Part shown: piece by piece, positions 1 to 4,718 of the stretch
Layout: each line of letters opens with the position of its first letter
How positions within the stretch are numbered: the stretch's first letter is position 1
DNA from: Anaerolineae bacterium
Lineage (GTDB): Bacteria > Chloroflexota > Anaerolineae > Aggregatilineales > UBA3940
Direction: 5' to 3'
Assembly: GCA_020852775.1 (NCBI GenBank)
Contig: JADZAD010000152.1
Span: 1 to 7,206, forward strand
Length of the DNA stretch: 7,206 bases
Position numbers and translations under genes: made by a program
The notes under the pieces: model-generated
Told to the model about the DNA's origin: nothing
Databases searched by the model: none
The model's input: the letters and a program-made list of their open reading frames with translations, nothing else

Positions 1-1138
1 CCCCCGGCTCTGTCGAGACATTGACGACGAGGGCCTGGCTGGCTGAGATCGACGAGCCGACCGGCACCGTCCCCAGTGACTGCACGTTGGAACTGCCCAC
101 CGGGGCAAATTTGGTGAACTCGCCGCTTCCACCGGAGATACCACCCGGAACCGCGGTGCCGCCGGTGGCACTTGAATCGGAGGACGTGCCTCCGCCGACG
201 ATCATCGTGATGTCACGGGCTTCGGTCGCACCCTGGTTGGTGATGTTGAGCGACAGTTGGAAGGTACTGCCGGGCAGCAGCGGCTCGACGTTAGCCTCAT
301 AACTGCCGATCACGAGCTGTGGACGGGTGTTTGGCACGGTTGTCGGCGTGGCAGTCGGGCCGGCTGTGCCGCTGGTGACGCGAGACGGAAAGCTCAGGTC
401 AAACGTCTCGCTGTACTCTTTGCCATACTGGTCGGTGTAGCGCACCTGCACCTTACTGATAGCCGTCTCTTTGTTCAGGTCGTCGTTGACGGTGAACGGC
501 TGGAAGAAGCGGTACGACTGCCCCGGGGCCAGATCCCCCACGGCCACCACGCCGCCCGTAGCGCGGGGAATCAGGTCGCCGGTCAGGAAGGTCACGACGA
601 CGTTCGCCGCCCGCAACTGCCCCTGGTTCTGTACCGTCATCTCGAAGTCGATGTCCTCACCGGGGGTCAGAATCGTCGAACTCGCGCCGTAGGAGAATAC
701 CGTGACCAGCGGGCGCACAAAGCCAGTCGGCTGGGGCGTTGGCGTGGCTCCGGTGACGGTGAAACCCAGTGTGACGCACTTCGACGGGTAATTCACACTG
801 ATCGAATAGCCACCCGGCGTCAATCCGGCGGGCACCTGCGCCGTCAGTGTACTGGCAGAGGTGACGGTCAGCGCGAGGTTGCCAAAGCCGTTGAGCACGA
901 CCGCGGTGACGCCGTTCGCTCCGGTAAACCCGTAGTTTCCTGTATCAGCGGTGGTGACAGTCAGCGCAGAATCACTCTGGTTAGATACCGCAATCGGGGT
1001 CAGCCCGAAGGAGGCCGCGCTGCCACTGCACCCCTGCGCGTAAGCCACCCTGCGGGGGAAGGCTGCCAGCGTGCTCAGGGCAACGAGCAGGGCTGCGGCC
1101 CCGAACGTCAATATCCGGAGAAGAGTTCTGTTTCTCAT
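1..1138 (-). CDS. Secreted protein with two CARDB-like Ig-fold repeats (partial, C-terminus beyond window)
   Basis: The frame is open for 379 codons from ATG at 1138 to the left edge, with no stop, so the C-terminus is missing. The N-terminus is a classic Sec signal: MRNR, then a hydrophobic core (residues 9-27), then AYA before Q35, a likely signal peptidase I site. Residues about 36-129 form a Thr/Ser/Val-rich beta domain of unassigned family with two cysteines (C37, C121), possibly disulfide-linked. A Thr/Pro linker (130-139) follows, then a CARDB-like repeat (about 140-254, with the VQNQG turn at 169-173), a second Thr/Pro linker (255-273), and a second CARDB-like repeat (274 onward, TNQG at 300-303). 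The two NQG turns are 130 residues apart. CARDB domains are known as extracellular adhesion or structural modules, so a surface or periplasm-like location is inferred. The start is firm: GGAG at 1144-1147 lies 5 bases upstream, and the ATG overlaps the ATPase stop (ATGA), which implies translational coupling. The missing part could hold more repeats, a membrane anchor or a fused permease. Confidence 0.85.
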   Translation of the reverse strand, partial: MRNRTLLRILTFGAAALLVALSTLAAFPRRVAYAQGCSGSAASFGLTPIAVSNQSDSALTVTTADTGNYGFTGANGVTAVVLNGFGNLALTVTSASTLTAQVPAGLTPGGYSISVNYPSKCVTLGFTVTGATPTPQPTGFVRPLVTVFSYGASSTILTPGEDIDFEMTVQNQGQLRAANVVVTFLTGDLIPRATGGVVAVGDLAPGQSYRFFQPFTVNDDLNKETAISKVQVRYTDQYGKEYSETFDLSFPSRVTSGTAGPTATPTTVPNTRPQLVIGSYEANVEPLLPGSTFQLSLNITNQGATEARDITMIVGGGTSSDSSATGGTAVPGGISGGSGEFTKFAPVGSSNVQSLGTVPVGSSISASQALVVNVSTEPG

Positions 1139-1866
1139 GCGTGCTCCATGCCCGGCGCTGCAAAGTTCGCCGCGGCGGTGTAAGTCGCCTCGTCAACAAT
1201 CAGCCCATCAAGGATATAGATCATATCTGTCGCAAAGTTCCGCATACGCGGGTCATGCGTGACAACCAGCACCGTGCGCCCGGCGGTGTGCAGTTCGGAG
1301 AGCAGGGTCATGATGCTCAGGCCACTGACGGTGTCGAGGTTGCCGGTCGGTTCATCGGCGAGGATCAGGTGAGGGTCATTGATTAATGCCCGTGCCACCG
1401 AGACGCGCTGCTGCTGCCCGCCGGAAAGCTCGGTCGGGCGGTGATAGGCGCGGTCAGCCAGCCCAACCCGGCTCAGCAGTTCAAATGCCCGCTCCTGCCG
1501 TTCACGTTTCGGCACCCCGGCCAGCCGCATCGGCAGCGCGACGTTTTCCAGCGCCGTCATGGTAGGCAGCAGGTGGAACGACTGGAAGATGAAGCCCACC
1601 GTGCGGCGGCGGTAAAGCGCGAGATCGTTCTCGTTCAGGGTGTCAATGCGCTGGCCGTCTACTTCGATCTCGCCACTGGTGGCTCGATCAAGCCCACCCA
1701 CCAGATAGAGTAGCGTGCTCTTCCCCGAGCCGGACGGCCCCATCAGCACCGTGAAGGTATTGGGGGGCATTGCCAGGTCTACGCCAGCCAGGGCATGAAC
1801 AGTCGTCGCGCCCATCTGGTAGCTTTTGACCAGGTTAGTCACGCGGAAGAAGGGGTCCGTGGACAT
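1135..1866 (-). CDS. ABC transporter ATP-binding protein, MacB/LolD class
   Basis: This is a complete stand-alone nucleotide-binding subunit of 243 aa, close to the usual length for LolD/MacB-type ATPases. Visible motifs are Walker A GPSGSGKST (43-51), Q-loop glutamine in FIFQSFHLLP (Q95), signature LSGGQQQR (147-154), Walker B LILADE (167-172) with catalytic E172, D-loop NLD (176-178) and switch histidine H204 in VTHD. QSFHLLP and DEPTGNLD are typical of the family that drives FtsX/MacB-fold permeases. That family works by mechanotransmission, in lipoprotein release, efflux or peptidoglycan-hydrolase control, rather than by ordinary import. No such permease is in the window. The upstream neighbour is a Yip1-family membrane protein 15 bases away, and the downstream neighbour is a secreted CARDB protein overlapping by 4 bases, so all three are probably one transcript. 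The start is chosen at ATG 1866 (MSTDPFFRV). An in-frame GTG at 1878 would add MPRT but has no better ribosome site. Family assignment is very secure; the substrate is unknown. Confidence 0.95.
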   Translation of the reverse strand: MSTDPFFRVTNLVKSYQMGATTVHALAGVDLAMPPNTFTVLMGPSGSGKSTLLYLVGGLDRATSGEIEVDGQRIDTLNENDLALYRRRTVGFIFQSFHLLPTMTALENVALPMRLAGVPKRERQERAFELLSRVGLADRAYHRPTELSGGQQQRVSVARALINDPHLILADEPTGNLDTVSGLSIMTLLSELHTAGRTVLVVTHDPRMRNFATDMIYILDGLIVDEATYTAAANFAAPGMEHA

Positions 1867-1881
1867 GGTTCGGGGCACTCT

Positions 1882-2643
1882 TTAGATGTCGCCGCCCAGC
1901 ATCGTGCCAGCCAGGCCAGACAGAAACGTCGGGACAGACCAGATCAGCAGCAGAATTGCCACCAGCACCGTCAGCACCACCGCGGCGCGCACACGTGGCA
2001 GGCTGGAATCCAGCGCATGCGCCCCGATGACCAGCAGAGCGATATGCCAGACGACAAACAGGTCAATCTGGCGCATCAGCACCGCGACCAGCAGCATCAC
2101 CCCGGCGGCATCCGCCGGTGCGAAGCCGGAAATCCCGGGCGCGAGAATCGGCTGGCCGGCAGCCAGCGCCGCCACGATCCGCACGACGTCACGCACCGAG
2201 AACGGGATCATTGCCCATGCCGCCAACCCCATCGAGCGTCCAACGCCTCCACGCCCACCCATCAGGGTAAGCGCGAGATGCAGCACCCCGCCCAGAACAA
2301 GCCATGACAACCACAGCGATATCCCCTGCCCGATCACGGATAACACTGTGAAGATCGGGCTGCTGGCCATCTGGGCAGCCTGTACCATCTGTGCTTCCTG
2401 CTCCGGGGTCGGCGTGAAGCCTTCCACCGGCACAGCCATATCCGGGAGCGGCGTCACGGCGCGGGTGGCGATGACGAGCACCGCCGCGGCCACCGTCAGC
2501 ACCAGCATCGGGGCGACCCAGCCACCACCTTTCAGGCCGGCGATTTCCTCAAAGGCACGTCGCGGCTGCACGATCACCCATGGCAGCAGGTCGAACCGGA
2601 TGCGGCGTGGTGGCGCGGGTGGCATTACCGGGGTGTCGGTCAT
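1882..2643 (-). CDS. Yip1-family integral membrane protein
   Basis: The 253-aa protein has a short proline-rich cytoplasmic N-terminus followed by LPWVIVQPRRAFEEIA. The 'P-x-x-x-F-x-x-I' pattern there is the hallmark opening of bacterial Yip1-domain proteins. Hydrophobic segments lie at about 43-62, 99-129, 137-160, 178-195, 198-210 and 217-247, giving five or six membrane spans. A longer extracytoplasmic loop with acidic and Pro residues lies between the first two (about 63-95). Bacterial Yip1 proteins are mostly uncharacterised; some sit beside ABC or efflux genes. A role as an accessory membrane subunit for the ATPase encoded 15 bases downstream is inference from position only. The start ATG at 2641-2643 has a strong Shine-Dalgarno GAGAGGAG (2653-2660) about 9 bases upstream, and a good promoter lies farther upstream. 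It is first in the leftward operon. The Yip1 call is based on overall pattern and topology. Confidence 0.8.
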   Translation of the reverse strand: MTDTPVMPPAPPRRIRFDLLPWVIVQPRRAFEEIAGLKGGGWVAPMLVLTVAAAVLVIATRAVTPLPDMAVPVEGFTPTPEQEAQMVQAAQMASSPIFTVLSVIGQGISLWLSWLVLGGVLHLALTLMGGRGGVGRSMGLAAWAMIPFSVRDVVRIVAALAAGQPILAPGISGFAPADAAGVMLLVAVLMRQIDLFVVWHIALLVIGAHALDSSLPRVRAAVVLTVLVAILLLIWSVPTFLSGLAGTMLGGDI

Positions 2644-2652
2644 ACCAGCGTA

Positions 2653-2660
2653 CTCCTCTC
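2653..2660 (-). promoter_or_regulatory. Ribosome binding site of the Yip1-family gene
   Basis: GAGAGGAG on the minus strand ends 9 bases before ATG 2643. It is the strongest Shine-Dalgarno match in the window and fixes this start. Confidence 0.75.
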
Positions 2661-2706
2661 ACAGCACAGGCACAACGGCCTGACCCGGAAGAAACTATCC
2701 TTGTCG

Positions 2707-2736
2707 ATCATAACCCCGCAGTAGGCCTGCTGGCAA
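2707..2736 (-). promoter_or_regulatory. Sigma-70-type promoter for the leftward operon
   Basis: On the minus strand, TTGCCA (2736-2731, five of six matches to TTGACA) is followed by an 18-base spacer and TATGAT (2712-2707, five of six matches to TATAAT). Transcription would begin near 2700, giving a leader of about 57 bases before the Yip1-family ATG. A short inverted repeat, CTGGC (2730-2734) and GCCAG (2755-2759), touches the -35 box. This is read from the sequence only. Confidence 0.6.
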
Positions 2737-2770
2737 AAGCACTCACCAACACCAGCCAGTGTGTACCTGT

Positions 2771-2845
2771 CCCTGATTGCCCATCCTTCTGGTCTGCCGG
2801 GCAGACCACAGACGCACCCCTGATTGCCCATCCTTCTGGTCTGCC
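2771..2845. repeat. Perfect 28-bp direct repeat, two copies, 47-bp period
   Basis: Copy 1 is 2771-2798 and copy 2 is 2818-2845. Both begin CCCTGATTGCCC and end TTCTGGTCTGCC, with no mismatch, and are separated by 19 bases. Copy 2 contains the -35 box and spacer of the rightward promoter, and TATAAT begins at the base after it. Copy 1 carries the same -35-like TTGCCC but has no -10 after it. The layout suggests a repeated regulator site or a duplicated promoter segment. No coding gene overlaps it. Confidence 0.85.
2790..2808. promoter_or_regulatory. 19-bp palindrome, candidate operator
   Basis: TGGTCTGCC, one central G, then GGCAGACCA: nine-base arms that are exact reverse complements. It begins inside the end of direct-repeat copy 1. 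Its left half-site, TGGTCTGCC, recurs in copy 2 (2837-2845) between the -35 and -10 of the rightward promoter. A one-base centre fits a dimeric DNA-binding protein better than an RNA hairpin. The regulator is not identifiable from this window. Confidence 0.55.
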
Positions 2846-2851
2846 TATAAT
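2824..2851 (+). promoter_or_regulatory. Sigma-70-type promoter for the metallophosphoesterase gene
   Basis: TTGCCC (2824-2829), a 16-base spacer and a perfect TATAAT (2846-2851) point rightward. Transcription would start near 2858, leaving a leader of about 84 bases. Just before the gene the leader can form a small hairpin (2917-2921 with 2928-2932) that holds part of the GGAAAGG ribosome site (2924-2930) in its loop and right arm. The rest of the gene-free stretch 2644-2941 shows nothing else I can name. Confidence 0.6.
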
Positions 2852-2941
2852 CAATCGCAGAAGAAGGTTACCGGTGTGTCACGTCAGACGCGCCATAGCC
2901 TCTCGCCGTGCCCGGTTGCCTGCGGAAAGGCATGCACCCCT

Positions 2942-3715
2942 ATGCGTATCGCCCTGATCTCGGATATCCACGGGAATGCCATTGCTCTCGATACAGTGCT
3001 CAGGCGTATCGAGGCCGAGGAAGTCGATCGGATCATCTGCATGGGAGACGTGACGGCGGTCGGCCCACAGCCGCGGGAATGTCTGGACCGGGTAGCGGCG
3101 CTGGGCTGTCCGCTGATCATGGGCAACCATGACCGCTGGCTGCTCACCGGAGACGACGGCCTCCTTGTGCCAAAGTCCAGCCAGGATGATGCGGAACTCT
3201 TCCGTGTGGTGAAGGACATCGACTCATGGTGCCGGGAGCAGCTTTCACCGGGTGATCTGGACTTCATCAGCACGTTCCAGCAGTCAATCGAGGTCACCCT
3301 GAGTGAGGGCCTTTCAGGTGAAGTGCTGAAGATGCTGGTCTTTCACGGCTCTCCGAAGCTGGATACCGACATCATCCTTTCCAGTACCCCTGCACAGGCG
3401 CTTGATGAGATGCTGGGTGAGACCGACGCGACCCTGCTTGCCGGGGGACACACCCATGTGCAGATGATCCGCCGCCACCACGCCAAGGTCATCATCAACC
3501 CCGGCAGCGTCGGCGCACCGTTCGAGTTCACACCCCGAGGCGAAATCCGCAACCCGTGGTGGGCCGAATACGCGATGATCACCGTCGAGAAAGGCCATCT
3601 GGGCATCGACCTGCGACGGCTGCACTGCGACCAGCACGCCATCACCCAGGCGGTACGCCAGGCCCGGATGCCGCACATCGACTGGTGGCTGGGTGGCCGC
3701 GGCGCGACGCTCTAG
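2942..3715 (+). CDS. Metallophosphoesterase, YfcE/MJ0936-like
   Basis: This 257-aa cytoplasmic enzyme has the complete calcineurin-like two-metal site: D8-x-H10 (SDIHGN, 7-12), GD at 35-36, GNHD at 61-64, H135 in FHGSP, and GHTH at 169-172 (H170, H172). The NPGSVG turn (186-191) is typical of the Metallophos_2 subgroup. No signal peptide or membrane segment is visible. Members hydrolyse phosphodiesters or phosphomonoesters, and some act on dinucleoside polyphosphates; the substrate here cannot be read from sequence. An insert between GNHD and the HGSP strand (about 66-130) is acidic and helical-looking, as in larger members. ATG 2942 is chosen because MRIALISDIHGN is the natural first strand. 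The frame stays open upstream to 2777, but that extension runs through the promoter and repeats. The ribosome site GGAAAGG (2924-2930) is 11 bases away, slightly long. It is the first gene of the rightward block, and no terminator is evident after it. Confidence 0.92.
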   Translation: MRIALISDIHGNAIALDTVLRRIEAEEVDRIICMGDVTAVGPQPRECLDRVAALGCPLIMGNHDRWLLTGDDGLLVPKSSQDDAELFRVVKDIDSWCREQLSPGDLDFISTFQQSIEVTLSEGLSGEVLKMLVFHGSPKLDTDIILSSTPAQALDEMLGETDATLLAGGHTHVQMIRRHHAKVIINPGSVGAPFEFTPRGEIRNPWWAEYAMITVEKGHLGIDLRRLHCDQHAITQAVRQARMPHIDWWLGGRGATL

Positions 3716-3777
3716 CGATTCGCGCGGCGCGGCACGTCGGGCAAGAGCTTCGTCTCGTCTGATAACAGGATCGCTTC

Positions 3778-4644
3778 ATGAAGTTACCCACATTGCAGAA
3801 GATTCCCACTCGATACCTGCAAGCCGGGACACTTCTCGTCCTCGCGGTGGCTCTCGTTGCGCTGGGCGCAAGGTACCTGCAAGGTGGTGTTGACTGGTAT
3901 GCCGTCTTCCGTCCGGCGGGGCTGGCTGTCCTGCAGGGGGAGAGCCCGTATTCCGTTCCGGGATTCCGAAACGCTCCGTGGGCAATTCTCCCTGTATTAC
4001 CGTTCGCCTGGCTACCTGCGAACACAGGACGAGCCGCCTATCTGCTGCTGAGCCTGATCGCCTTCGCTTATGCAGCGTATAAACTTGGGGCGCCGCCGCT
4101 GACGCTGATTGCGTTTCTGCTGTCACCGCCAGTCCTGCACTGCCTGCTCAATGCCAACAATGACTGGCTGCCGCTCCTTGGCTTTGTCCTGCCGCCACAA
4201 ATTGGGCTCTTCTTCGTGGTCGTCAAACCACAGATGGGGATAGCGATGGTGCTGTACTGGCTGATCGAGACCCTGCGAGAGGGTGGATGGCGCAGAACAG
4301 TGCAGACCTTCGCTCCGGTAACTATCGTTACCCTCGCATCGTTCGTGCTGTTCGGGTTCTGGCCTGAACGGTTCCTGGAACCAACAACCTATATACAGAA
4401 CGACAGCCTCTGGCCCGCTTCTATCCCCATAGGATTGGCCCTCCTGGCAGCAGCCATCAAACGGCGCACCCCTGAATACGCGATGGCCGCCTCCCCATGC
4501 CTTTCCCCCTACCTCATTCTGCATTCATGGTCAGGTGCGCTTATTACTCTCGTCAGAAATCCGGCTGAGATGCTCGCAGCGGTTGGCGGCCTGTGGCTAC
4601 TTATCCTTATTCGGGCGTTCCAGATCGGGGTCATTGCGCCCTGA
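3778..4644 (+). CDS. Small GT87-like (DUF2029) integral membrane protein, putative glycosyltransferase
   Basis: The 288-aa protein has about seven or eight hydrophobic spans (roughly 15-34, 68-80, 86-101, 107-120, 131-149, 153-164, 178-195, 214-228 and 264-285). After span 1 comes DWYAVFRPAGLAVLQGESPY (39-58), which matches the 'D-x-Y, then G-x-x-PY' pattern of the first outer loop in GT87/DUF2029 polyprenyl-phosphate mannosyltransferases. D39 is in the position of the GT-C catalytic acid. NANNDW (125-130) and KPQ (150-152) also resemble conserved GT87 spots. Typical GT87 proteins are near 400 aa, so this is a short version lacking one or more C-terminal spans; no frameshift is evident. The start ATG 3778 has AGGA at 3767-3770, 7 bases upstream. 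It lies 62 bases after the phosphoesterase and could share its transcript. Base composition looks somewhat less GC-rich than the next gene. An alternative is a generic hypothetical membrane protein with no transferase activity. Confidence 0.7.
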   Translation: MKLPTLQKIPTRYLQAGTLLVLAVALVALGARYLQGGVDWYAVFRPAGLAVLQGESPYSVPGFRNAPWAILPVLPFAWLPANTGRAAYLLLSLIAFAYAAYKLGAPPLTLIAFLLSPPVLHCLLNANNDWLPLLGFVLPPQIGLFFVVVKPQMGIAMVLYWLIETLREGGWRRTVQTFAPVTIVTLASFVLFGFWPERFLEPTTYIQNDSLWPASIPIGLALLAAAIKRRTPEYAMAASPCLSPYLILHSWSGALITLVRNPAEMLAAVGGLWLLILIRAFQIGVIAP

Positions 4645-4659
4645 CAGGTTACCACGTAT

Positions 4660-4707
4660 CCGGGCTCTCGCGGTGGTATAATCGCGCTCGTTGACCCCAT
4701 AGCCCGG
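4660..4707. repeat. Nested inverted repeats enclosing the YfhO-gene promoter
   Basis: The outer arms CCGGGCT (4660-4666) and AGCCCGG (4701-4707) are exact reverse complements, 34 bases apart. Inside them CGCG (4669-4672) and CGCG (4683-4686) frame the -10 element. The right outer arm overlaps the GGTAG ribosome site (4706-4710). In a read-through transcript the arms could pair and cover that site. A transcript starting near 4689 would lack the left arm. Confidence 0.55.
4674..4682 (+). promoter_or_regulatory. Extended -10 promoter of the YfhO-family gene
   Basis: TGGTATAAT combines a TGn extension with a perfect TATAAT (4677-4682). No good -35 box is present at 16-18 bases, which is common for extended -10 promoters. 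The predicted start near 4689 gives a leader of about 30 bases before ATG 4719. The identical nine-base element recurs at 7114-7122. Confidence 0.6.
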
Positions 4708-4718
4708 TAGATGTGCCC

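Noticed and set aside
257..1183. Long plus-strand open frame (308 codons) opposite the secreted CARDB protein gene
   Set aside because: It is the antisense shadow of a well-supported minus-strand gene. Its translation is Arg/Gly/His-rich with no domain pattern, as expected from GC-rich codon bias.
1886..2683. Plus-strand open frame (265 codons), and another at 1795-2307, opposite the Yip1-family gene
   Set aside because: Low-complexity Thr/Ala/Arg/Ile or Gln/His/Arg-rich translations with no membrane or domain logic. The minus-strand frame has a strong ribosome site, a promoter and a coherent membrane topology.
2771..2845. CRISPR array
   Set aside because: Only two repeats, a 19-base gap that is too short for a usual spacer, no further units and no cas genes. 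The gap itself forms half of a palindrome.
2777..2941. Upstream in-frame extension of the metallophosphoesterase to ATG 2777
   Set aside because: It would translate through the direct repeats and the TATAAT promoter and would bury the natural MRIALISDIHGN start behind 55 non-conserved residues.
2644..2941. Insertion sequence or small transposable element remnant
   Set aside because: Direct rather than terminal inverted repeats, no target-site duplication, and no transposase fragment in any frame.
3716..3777. Terminator or separate promoter between the phosphoesterase and the GT87-like gene
   Set aside because: No stem followed by a U-tract and no convincing -10/-35 pair. Co-transcription is the simpler reading.
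4713..4718. GTG start for the YfhO-family protein (and likewise GTG 1878 for the ATPase)
   Set aside because: For the YfhO gene the only ribosome-site-like sequence is too close to GTG 4713 and correctly spaced for ATG 4719. For the ATPase the GTG has no better site than ATG 1866. The extra residues are not part of either fold.
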